Below, piece after piece: positions 57,115 through 64,000 of a stretch of 64,000 bases of DNA. The notes under the pieces were generated by a model that saw only the letters and a program-made list of their open reading frames with translations, ran no database searches and was not told where the DNA came from. Positions within the stretch are counted from its first letter, which is position 1. Each line of letters starts with the position of its first letter. The DNA is taken from positions 1 to 64,000 of the forward strand of contig JAAETM010000152.1 in NCBI GenBank assembly GCA_024228395.1. Direction: 5' to 3'. Origin of the DNA: a bacterium. GTDB lineage: Bacteria; Planctomycetota; UBA1135; GCA-002686595. The position numbers were made by a program, and so were the translations under genes.

Positions 57115-58712
57115 TGGGCTTGTTCGAAGGTCAAGGCGAGGGGGTGAGCGGCGCTGCTCGGAAACACAGCGTACAGCGCTTCGATCCATTCAGGACCATA
57201 GCGCACGTAAAACTCCAGTGGGCCCAAAACACGCTCCTGGGGCATGCCACGGGGCATCAAACGGTTGTTGAGTCTACGAAGGTGGCGTCCAGTCTTCCCG
57301 CCCTTGTTCTGGTGGATGCGCCGGGCGGTGGCCAATAATTTTTCGATGCCGGCGGCCATCTGGTCGGTGGCCCTCTTCAAACCGCGATCCATAGAGGGCT
57401 CAATGGCTGCCAGGGGTGCCCTTTGGCTGTTTAGAGCCGTTTTAGTGTCTTCCAGGATGCGACGAATTTCAGCGAATACCTCTGGAAATTGATGCTCACT
57501 CTCGTCAGGTTTTAGCTCTCCACCTGCCTCGATCACCTGCTGCAAGCTGACCTTGCCTTTCTTGAGGGAGGCGGCGCATTCCGAATCGATTAGGAAGGCT
57601 GAGACCCTCGGTATGAATGCGGTTACCGGGGTGTTGGTTGCCTCGCGCACCCCAACCAATTGGGCGTGGTATGCCAACTCGCCCAGGCCGCCGATGTAAG
57701 CGACGGCGGGCAACGCAAGGTCTTGAATGAGAGGGCGGAAGAGGGAGCCCGCAGACCAGGACTTGGGCTTATTGCGGATGCGATCCGCAAGGGCCTTGGG
57801 GTCGATAGCTCCATCTTGCCCGTCGATGACAAAGCCGCCTTCTTGCCAACGCACCGCCGTTCGACCCTTTTCGCCCACATGGAAGAGAAGTGAAGCACCG
57901 GATGGGTCGATGGCAGCGCCGTGGGGAAGTTCTTTGGAGGCCAAAATAGCTTCACCGGCGCCCAATTCGACGATTTGAGCGAGTCCTTCGCTGAGTGGCT
58001 GCCGAATCCAATCGGGTTCAACCGGGACCAAACCCATCGGCCCCAAGAGTTCGAGGAACACCCGCGTCATGGCTTCCGGCAGACTCTCCCCATGTCGAGG
58101 AAGGAAAAGATCCACACCCTCATCGCCGTGGGGATACATCCCGAAGTTCTGCTGCAGGAAAGCCCGGATAGAGGCCAAACCTTGGGCTTTTTCGTCCAAA
58201 TGAATACGCGCTAGGGGCTGGCGTCCAGAGGAAAAACCCGACAAGGCGACCTTCTGCAGATCCAGGTTTCGGTTCTGAATGTGGCTGTGGTGGACCTCGG
58301 CGATGTCGTGGTCGTCGGCGTGGTTCCAGAAGAGCGGAATGACCGGTTGACCCCATTCTTCGCTCAGTTCAGAGGCCAGTTTGCAGGTTTGCATGGCCTT
58401 GAAGAGCGAATAGAGCGGACTGCACAGGAAGCCGGGTTGTTGGCCTGTGATGATCGCGAACGTGCCGGGTTTCGCCAAGGCGTTCAGGGAATCTTGGGCG
58501 CTATCGGGCAAATCAAGCCCGTTCAAGCCACTTTGGATGGAGGAGGCTAGGAACTCACGCTGCTCGCTCGACCACCGATCCGTTGGGATTTGCAGGTCGC
58601 CCCGCGTCCGCGCCACGACCAAATCATGCACCTCCCCATGCTCGAGGGCATGCCTTGAAAGGTCGGAAATTGCGGGCAATCCCTGCAGGATCTCTTCGAC
58701 TTGAATCTTCAA
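57111..58712 (-). CDS. bshC: Bacillithiol cysteine-adding enzyme
   Basis: 533 residues, the family's usual length. TTG start with AAGGA seven bases upstream (overlapping the pyrF stop). Recognisable parts: FAIITGQQPGFLCSPLYSLFKAMQTCKLA, PVIPLFWNHADDHDIAEVHH (the BshC signature with the two His/Asp runs), and VAYIGGLGELAYHAQL. It ligates cysteine to GlcN-malate to give bacillithiol, the low-molecular-weight thiol used in redox control and detoxification. Confidence 0.93.
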   Translation of the reverse strand: MKIQVEEILQGLPAISDLSRHALEHGEVHDLVVARTRGDLQIPTDRWSSEQREFLASSIQSGLNGLDLPDSAQDSLNALAKPGTFAIITGQQPGFLCSPLYSLFKAMQTCKLASELSEEWGQPVIPLFWNHADDHDIAEVHHSHIQNRNLDLQKVALSGFSSGRQPLARIHLDEKAQGLASIRAFLQQNFGMYPHGDEGVDLFLPRHGESLPEAMTRVFLELLGPMGLVPVEPDWIRQPLSEGLAQIVELGAGEAILASKELPHGAAIDPSGASLLFHVGEKGRTAVRWQEGGFVIDGQDGAIDPKALADRIRNKPKSWSAGSLFRPLIQDLALPAVAYIGGLGELAYHAQLVGVREATNTPVTAFIPRVSAFLIDSECAASLKKGKVSLQQVIEAGGELKPDESEHQFPEVFAEIRRILEDTKTALNSQRAPLAAIEPSMDRGLKRATDQMAAGIEKLLATARRIHQNKGGKTGRHLRRLNNRLMPRGMPQERVLGPLEFYVRYGPEWIEALYAVFPSSAAHPLALTFEQAQ

Positions 58713-58721
58713 GCGAGGTCC

Positions 58722-59624
58722 TTAGCTCACGGGCTTGAGATCCAAAGCCCGGAACTCCTCGATCATGGTGAGGGCCGCTTCGCGCACGGCATCCTTCCAA
58801 TGCTGGCCCGGTTTGGCTTTGGGGTAAAGGATGCCGCGGGACGAGTTCACCAAACCGCCGGCAAAGTGGGCTCCAAAGGCGGGGGTCAGCTCTTTTGCAC
58901 CACCACCTTGGGCTCCATAGCCGGGGATGAGGAAGGGCACCTTGGGCATGCGTTGGCGTAAGGCCGCCAGATCGGTGGGGTGCGTGGCGCCCACAACGGC
59001 TCCAACCGAGGAGTATCCGCTCTCCCCAATCAGGCCTTTACCCCAGCGGTTGACCGCATCGGCGACCAACTCACTCAGGGTCGGCTCGCCCTTGAGTTGG
59101 AACTCGTGACTACCCGGATTGGAGGTGCGAACCAGCACGTAGAGGCCTTTTCCGCTCTCTTTGCAGGCTTTGATGAAGGGATCGATCGAGTCGCTACCCA
59201 GGTAGGGGTTGATCGTGATGCAGTCGCACAGGGTTTCGGGGTCGGTGCCGCGCATGCCGGTCAAGAAGGCGGTGGCGTAAGCGGCAGCCGTCGATCCAAT
59301 GTCGCCGCGCTTCACGTCGCCGATCACAAGCAAACCAGCCTGGTGCGACATCTTCACAACCTCCTCCCAAGCCTCCACTCCAGCCACACCGAGGGCCTCA
59401 AAGAAGGCGGATTGGGGCTTCACGGCGGGCACCAGGTCGGCGGTGGCCTCGATCACGCCCTTGAAGAATTGCACCACGTTCGCGGCAACCTCGGCGCGCG
59501 TGGCGGAGTCCCCATGTACCGCCTCAAATTCCTTGGGCAACATGGCTAGGTGCGGGTCCAAACCCACCAAACACGGGTTGCGCAGCTCGAGCACCCGACG
59601 ATAGAGTTGATCAGCGAAGTTCAT
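58722..59624 (-). CDS. pyrF: Orotidine 5'-phosphate decarboxylase (type 2)
   Basis: 300 residues. Catalytic GDVKRGDIGSTAAAYA, KPQSAFFEALG and IPGYGAQGG mark the longer type 2 OMP decarboxylase. It makes UMP in pyrimidine synthesis. The ATG at 59624 is chosen; an in-frame ATG three codons upstream is possible. The 9-base gap to bshC carries the bshC ribosome site. Confidence 0.93.
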   Translation of the reverse strand: MNFADQLYRRVLELRNPCLVGLDPHLAMLPKEFEAVHGDSATRAEVAANVVQFFKGVIEATADLVPAVKPQSAFFEALGVAGVEAWEEVVKMSHQAGLLVIGDVKRGDIGSTAAAYATAFLTGMRGTDPETLCDCITINPYLGSDSIDPFIKACKESGKGLYVLVRTSNPGSHEFQLKGEPTLSELVADAVNRWGKGLIGESGYSSVGAVVGATHPTDLAALRQRMPKVPFLIPGYGAQGGGAKELTPAFGAHFAGGLVNSSRGILYPKAKPGQHWKDAVREAALTMIEEFRALDLKPVS

Positions 59625-59689
59625 GGCGACCATTCTAGCGCCTTACTTGGCAGAGATGAACCCTCTCCGTGGGCTCTCGTTAGCCACAT

Positions 59690-60244
59690 ATGCCTGTTTC
59701 GGTCACTTCCTTCACACAGCTGAACAGCCGCTTCAATCATCATCGACGGCACCCGATGGTGGTCTTGGTGGTGGTTTGCATTTTGGCTCTCTCCTTTTTC
59801 ATCGCGTGGCCTGGAGACAGGGGCCAGAAGCTGCCCAAACCTGTGCTATCCGTATTGCAGGAGGCTGAAGAGTGGCGAATCTATTTCGGTGTTTCGGGCG
59901 ATCTTGGGTACTTCGACGAAAGCAATGCCGAAGCGGCAAGCGCTTACAGGGATGCTGCTGAAATGCGGATGGTTTTCGGGGGTGATCAGCAGGACCTTTT
60001 GTATGCAGTCGTGGAGGCCATCGATGATTGGCCATCGGACGAAGAGATGATTATCGCAGCCATAGACTGGGCCTACATGGTGTGCGCGGAGACGGACAGC
60101 GCGCAGGTGACACTCCTTTTCAAATCCACGGGCGAAGCCGTGTTTTATCGGAGCACTTTCAAGATGTACCCGGGCGGGAGGTTCAATCTCGCGGATACTT
60201 GGAGGGACCCTTTCGACCGGTTTTTTGGCCCAGAGAATCACTGA
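59690..60244 (+). CDS. Predicted single-pass membrane protein, function unknown
   Basis: 184 residues. A basic N-terminus (RFNHHRRHP) is followed by one membrane helix (VVLVVVCILALSFFIAW); the rest is a small soluble domain (EWRIYFGVSGDLGYFDESNAEAA; GRFNLADTWRDPFDRFFG). No family recognised. Divergent from pyrF and convergent with the DUF502 gene. Confidence 0.5.
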   Translation: MPVSVTSFTQLNSRFNHHRRHPMVVLVVVCILALSFFIAWPGDRGQKLPKPVLSVLQEAEEWRIYFGVSGDLGYFDESNAEAASAYRDAAEMRMVFGGDQQDLLYAVVEAIDDWPSDEEMIIAAIDWAYMVCAETDSAQVTLLFKSTGEAVFYRSTFKMYPGGRFNLADTWRDPFDRFFGPENH

Positions 60245-60256
60245 GTGATGACTTAT

Positions 60257-61174
60257 CTACGCGGCTGAGCACAGGCGTTTGTCCAGGGCCGCGACCTGCT
60301 GATCGGTGGGTACCAACACGCCTGCCGAGACCGTAATCCTTAGGGCTTCATCCACGGTGATGTCTAGCGGGATCAAGCGACTCTCTTCGATGAACACGGT
60401 GAACCCGGTCATCGGCATAGGCGACGTGGGGATGAAAACCGACGCGAAACGGCCATTGAGGCCTTCGTGCATGGTCTTGATACCGGGCCCAGTGACGAAG
60501 CCGATGGCCCAAATGTTGTCCGCGGGATAGGGGGCTGCCACCACCGTGTCGAACTCGAGGTCGTTGTCACTCAGGAAGAATTCGGTAATCTGTTTGGTGT
60601 ACGGGTAGACCGTTCGGATCAGGGGAATTCGGTGGAGCAATCGGTCAAAGGCTGTAATCAGTCCACGGCCAAGGAAGCCAGATGCGAGGTAGCCTAGGAA
60701 TAGAACGAGTATGCCCGATAGCACGATGCCGACGGCGGGGTGTACCTCTGAAACTATGGCTTCACGCAATTTATCCTTGTCGATTGCGAGGCCTTCTAGA
60801 TCGCGGGAGAAGGTCTCTTGCTCCAGTCGCCATGCGGTCAATGCGGCTTGGAATGAAGCGCTGCCCAGTCCGCCGAATTCATCGACCCGGTCGGATAATT
60901 CGGGCGGCAGTTCCCCTTGAGCGAGGAACTCCCGGGCATACGGGTCGATGTCCATGGAGCCCAGGATCGTCCAGCCTATGCCATTGCCTTCCAGAACCCC
61001 GTAGATGGCCCCGTTGATCGGCCCCGTCACGTTGCGTCCGACGAAGTGCCAAATGGACGTGAAGATGAAGACGGTCAACACGGTCGGCAGCAATACGGCG
61101 ATGCCCCTCAGGAAGAATCCGCGTTTCTTGCCTTTGATCTTGGTCTTTTTGGGTTGTTTCGTGGATTTCGACAT
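60257..61174 (-). CDS. DUF502 family membrane protein
   Basis: 305 residues: a Lys-rich cytoplasmic start, a helix (IAVLLPTVLTVFIFTSIW), a periplasmic insert of about 90 residues, a second hydrophobic helix (AVGIVLSGILVLFLGYLASG) and the family signature HRIPLIRTVYPYTKQITEF, then VAAPYPADNIWAIGFVTG. DUF502 proteins are inner-membrane proteins of unknown function. Gene overlaps no neighbour; hemW lies downstream in transcript order upstream at 61275. Confidence 0.85.
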   Translation of the reverse strand: MSKSTKQPKKTKIKGKKRGFFLRGIAVLLPTVLTVFIFTSIWHFVGRNVTGPINGAIYGVLEGNGIGWTILGSMDIDPYAREFLAQGELPPELSDRVDEFGGLGSASFQAALTAWRLEQETFSRDLEGLAIDKDKLREAIVSEVHPAVGIVLSGILVLFLGYLASGFLGRGLITAFDRLLHRIPLIRTVYPYTKQITEFFLSDNDLEFDTVVAAPYPADNIWAIGFVTGPGIKTMHEGLNGRFASVFIPTSPMPMTGFTVFIEESRLIPLDITVDEALRITVSAGVLVPTDQQVAALDKRLCSAA

Positions 61175-61274
61175 GGGTGTAGAGCTTCCCTGTGGATCGA
61201 TTTTTTCGGGGGATTGCTTGAGACCCTACTATTTAAAAGGAATGCCCAAAATGGGCCCTAGCGGGCTTTGGGGC

Positions 61275-62489
61275 CTATTCCGCGTTCTTTTGACCACCGG
61301 ATGAGAAGAATTGGGAAGCGATGGAGTCCGCCAGGGGACGGCCCTTCTCACTAAGGTGATAGCGCTTCCTCTTGCGCTCCAACAGACCTTGTCCCAACAG
61401 GGTTTCAGCTACCTTTAGGGCGGGGTCTGATGGCTCCGTGTAATCGCAACGGATGCGAGCCTCCTGGGGTGTCAGTCCCTTGCGCAAGCGCAAACCCAAC
61501 CACCACGTTTCGGCAAGGCGCGCAGCAGGCGCCAATTCCTCACACCACTCCAGCGCGTGCCCATGTTCTTCCAGGAGGCGTTGATAACGGGTCACACTGC
61601 GCGGCGAAGATCCCCGCCGTTGGAATACCTTGCTGGCAGCACTCGGTCCAAGCCCCACGTAGGTTCCATTGTGCCAGTAATTGATGTTGTGCCGACATTC
61701 GTGGCCTGGGCGAGCGAAGTTGCTGATTTCGTAGGCGGGCATGCCGGCCTTCTGAGTGAGCTCTTCGGTGATTTCAGCCTGCTCCAGCTCGACCTCTTCG
61801 GGCGATCCCACAATTTTGCCCTGTTCGAGCCAGCGCAGAAACGGTGTGGATTCTTCGAAAGTCAGATTGTAAGCGGCCAGGTGGTCTGGGCCCCGATCGA
61901 GCACTTTTGTCAGGTCCTCGCGCCATTGCTGCGTGGTTTGGCCTGGGTTTGCAAAGATCAGATCTAGGTTGATCGAGGTGCATCCCGCTCGGCGGGCCGC
62001 ATCATACGCGGCCCAGGCTTCATCTGCGCCGTGGATGCGGCCGAATTGTTCCAGGGTGCCAGATCGCAGGCTTTGCAAACCTATCGACAAGCGATTGACA
62101 CCAAGATCGAGCAGGGCGCGCGCTTTGTCCTCGTCCAGGCTCTCTGGATTGCATTCCACAGACACTTCCAGGGCGGAGGATCGAAACCCCGTACGTTGGT
62201 CCAGGGCATCCATCAAGTGCTTCCAGTTTGCAATGGAAAGCAGCGAAGGTGTGCCGCCCCCAAAGAACACGGTACTCGGAGCTTCTGGAGCCCTTTGTTC
62301 GATCTCCAGCAGCAAACTGTCCAAGAAGCTTGGGATGTCTTGGCCTTCCGCCGGTAGCGAGTAGAAGTCACAGTAGTGACACTTGGTGACGCAAAACGGC
62401 AAATGCACGTAAAGGGCCGTGCCTTTGGGCGCCTGGGGGAATGGGTCTGGAAGTTCGGACGGTTTGGATTGTGTAGGGCTCTTCGCCAT
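61275..62489 (-). CDS. hemW: HemW-type radical SAM heme chaperone
   Basis: 404 residues. LYVHLPFCVTKCHYCDFYS holds the 4Fe-4S C-x3-C-x2-C site, and TVFFGGGTPSLL, VSVECNPES, RLSIGLQSL and YEISNFARPGHECRHNINYW are HemN/HemW family motifs. The lack of the extra Cys of HemN favours HemW (heme insertion) over coproporphyrinogen dehydrogenase. Likely in one unit with the DUF502 gene. Confidence 0.9.
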   Translation of the reverse strand: MAKSPTQSKPSELPDPFPQAPKGTALYVHLPFCVTKCHYCDFYSLPAEGQDIPSFLDSLLLEIEQRAPEAPSTVFFGGGTPSLLSIANWKHLMDALDQRTGFRSSALEVSVECNPESLDEDKARALLDLGVNRLSIGLQSLRSGTLEQFGRIHGADEAWAAYDAARRAGCTSINLDLIFANPGQTTQQWREDLTKVLDRGPDHLAAYNLTFEESTPFLRWLEQGKIVGSPEEVELEQAEITEELTQKAGMPAYEISNFARPGHECRHNINYWHNGTYVGLGPSAASKVFQRRGSSPRSVTRYQRLLEEHGHALEWCEELAPAARLAETWWLGLRLRKGLTPQEARIRCDYTEPSDPALKVAETLLGQGLLERKRKRYHLSEKGRPLADSIASQFFSSGGQKNAE

Positions 62490-62569
62490 GGGGGCGAAGT
62501 TTACCGCAGTTGGAGAGATTGCGTTACCATTGCTGTGGGCCCCATTCTTGTTGTTGTTGAGGAAATATC

Positions 62570-63808
62570 ATGTATCGTGTTTTTGTGTGCTTGGTGCTGC
62601 TTTGTTCCGTGTCCATCGCTTGGGCAGGAAAAGGGGATCTGGAGCTGCCCAAAGATCGCATTGTAATGATCAAAGGCAAGCCGCTTGAGGGCCGCGTTGT
62701 GAAGATCAATGACGACGATGTCGTTCTTAGGGTTCGCAGTAAGCGGAAAGTGATCGAGCGAAAGAAGTTCAAGAGTTACACCAGCATCAATGAAGAGCTG
62801 TCCTCCGTCATGCCCGATTTGGGCATTGTCAGCCGGGCCCTCGAGGTTTCAGGCCTTCCCCAATTGGCAAAATCCTGTCAGGAGCGAGGGCTCTATGGGG
62901 AAGCGAAATTGGTCTGGTGGAATATTTTGCGCCTGGATCCTGACAATGAGGAGGCTCACACGGAGCTTGGGCACAAGCGTCAGAAGAAGGGCTGGAAATT
63001 CAAAATGGCCGAGCGCACAACCAACATGGAGAAGCTCAGGGAGCTTCGCCCTAAGTGGGGCAAGGCGTTTGAGTTCTCAACAACACATTTTGACGTGCGC
63101 TCCAATATGTCGTGGTTTGACTCGGTCAAGGCTGCGTTGATGGCGGAGCAAATCTACGTGTTGATCTTTCACTCGCTTGGAGATGAATTCGAGCTGTACT
63201 GGCCCACGGAACGCATGGGGCTGCACTTCCATGGGGATGGTAGTTTCCCAGGGGGAGCTAGATACAAGGGGCAGGTGGATGTTGAGGTCCACCGCGCAAC
63301 CTTCGATACGGAAGAGGGCTTTCAACCGTGGTTCTTGGCGCGTCACCTTTCGGAGTTGATCCTTACCGAAGCTATCCGCGAGGAAGCGGAGCCCACGGCC
63401 AACTTTCCCATGTGGCTGAAGATTGGAATGGAGGAGTATACCTTGGCCATTCTTGGTTTTGACCAAAACAAGGGAGAGGTGATTCGCTTCAATCGCGACA
63501 ACCGCCACGTTTTGAACCATCAAACCCACAGGGACGCCAAGGATCCGTTTGGCTTGAACCGGGTGCTCAATTTCGGTCCAGGAGACTTCAAAGATGAGGA
63601 CAACTCCCTTCAGAGGGCACAGTGTTACACCCTGTTCGACTATTGCCTGAATGGCGAGGATGCCCAGTACAAAGCTGCGCTGAAACACTTCTTCACGGGG
63701 GTAAAGGGCGGAAAGGCCTCCTCCACCGACTTCAAAGAGGCCTTTGGTGTTCGGCGCAAGAAGGCTGGCCAGGAGTTCGAGAATGCCTGGGAGGACTCAC
63801 TACGGTAG
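62570..63808 (+). CDS. Secreted DUF1570-like protein, function unknown
   Basis: 412 residues with GAGGAAAT upstream of the ATG and a signal peptide (RVFVCLVLLCSVSIAWA). It contains a small N-terminal beta domain (GKPLEGRVVKINDDDVVLRV), a TPR-like helical stretch (YGEAKLVWWNILRLDPDNEEAH) and a segment beginning STTHFDVRSNMS like the planctomycete DUF1570 group, with FPMWLKIGMEEYTLA where metalloprotease-like members have a conserved Glu. The HExxH motif itself is not seen. An enzymatic role is uncertain. Confidence 0.65.
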   Translation: MYRVFVCLVLLCSVSIAWAGKGDLELPKDRIVMIKGKPLEGRVVKINDDDVVLRVRSKRKVIERKKFKSYTSINEELSSVMPDLGIVSRALEVSGLPQLAKSCQERGLYGEAKLVWWNILRLDPDNEEAHTELGHKRQKKGWKFKMAERTTNMEKLRELRPKWGKAFEFSTTHFDVRSNMSWFDSVKAALMAEQIYVLIFHSLGDEFELYWPTERMGLHFHGDGSFPGGARYKGQVDVEVHRATFDTEEGFQPWFLARHLSELILTEAIREEAEPTANFPMWLKIGMEEYTLAILGFDQNKGEVIRFNRDNRHVLNHQTHRDAKDPFGLNRVLNFGPGDFKDEDNSLQRAQCYTLFDYCLNGEDAQYKAALKHFFTGVKGGKASSTDFKEAFGVRRKKAGQEFENAWEDSLR

Positions 63809-63853
63809 AAGTGATCCGGGCGCAGAGGTCCCCTTCTTCAGGTGCGATGCGGG

Positions 63854-64000
63854 CTAACCCTTGTCCAGGACCGCAAACAGCTTGCGGAGAGCTTCTTGTT
63901 CGATTTGGCGGACGCGTTCACGAGTAACTCCAACAACCCTGCCGATCTCTTTGAGGGTCATCGGTTCTCCTGTTGGGGAGTCCAATCCGTAGCGCAAACG
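63854..64000 (-). CDS. C-terminal end of a sigma-70 family factor (region 4), cut by window edge
   Basis: The last 48 residues are visible: [20 protein letters not shown], then [18 protein letters not shown] and a short tail before TAG. This is region 4.2, the -35-binding helix-turn-helix. [10 protein letters not shown] is typical of primary and closely related sigma factors (RpoD/RpoS/SigA type), not of ECF factors. The rest is outside the window. Confidence 0.9.
   Translation of the reverse strand, partial: RLRYGLDSPTGEPMTLKEIGRVVGVTRERVRQIEQEALRKLFAVLDKG

Overview
The window looks like the chromosome of a Gram-negative bacterium with a double membrane, most plausibly a member of the Planctomycetota or a close relative. 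This is inferred from gene content, not from an rRNA gene; none is present. The main pointers are an ECF sigma factor divergent from a large Ser/Thr kinase with WD40 repeats, secreted proteins with the DxDGxxD / DxNxNGxPDxCE motif common in planctomycete exoproteins, a second ECF sigma / zinc anti-sigma / basic secreted protein operon, a B12-dependent ribonucleotide reductase, a GspG-like pilin-type protein, and a GyrA with [10 protein letters not shown] at the quinolone-determining site. The sequence is GC-rich and tightly packed, with many ATGA or TAATG stop/start overlaps. No rRNA, tRNA, CRISPR array, insertion sequence or prophage was recognised.

Layout. 1-5.2 kb: the 3'-truncated nrdJ (minus) with an intrinsic terminator in its leader, a lipoprotein gene, a very strong hairpin, a decayed esterase fragment and an ECF sigma gene. 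5.2-12.8 kb: a sensor-type kinase and two tandem paralogous secreted proteins. 12.9-21.5 kb: gyrA-yqeY, an eIF2B-like protein, selU, a truncated methyltransferase and the sigma/anti-sigma operon. 21.5-25.4 kb: an aspartate kinase-mgtE-signal peptidase operon. 25.6-28.6 kb (plus): a pilin-like protein, a LeuA-like enzyme and an alpha/beta hydrolase. 28.7-37.3 kb (minus): a cysteine-rich small ORF, a TIM-barrel isomerase, a TatA/B protein and the envelope operon kdsD-kdsC-giant Lpt protein. 37.6-43.8 kb (plus): M50 protease-scpA, then trxA, fmt, rsmB, a membrane-anchored protein and an SDR. 43.8-50.9 kb (minus): an MshEN-domain protein, then gyrB-dciA-dnaN-dnaA with a likely replication origin between dnaN and dnaA. 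51.3-59.6 kb (minus): cysteine desulfurase, bshA, parA, a terpene-cyclase-like secreted protein, bshB1-bshC and pyrF. 59.7-64 kb: small membrane proteins, hemW, a secreted DUF1570-like protein and the 3' end of a primary-type sigma factor.

How the parts fit. The window carries core replication and topology functions (dnaA, dnaN, dciA, gyrB, gyrA, scpA, parA), the Kdo branch of LPS synthesis fused genetically to an LPS-export protein, all three bacillithiol-synthesis enzymes, and two ECF signalling modules. The most unusual object is a 1,774-residue protein that combines an LptC-like N-terminal membrane anchor, a long run of LptA/OstA-like beta structure and an LptD-like outer-membrane barrel. 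It is translationally coupled to kdsC and kdsD and could be a one-piece Lpt bridge. Other points worth checking are the terminator just upstream of nrdJ (attenuation control), nested palindromes plus DnaA-box-like sites at the putative oriC, a signal peptidase I with a lectin-like insertion, and several gene remnants.
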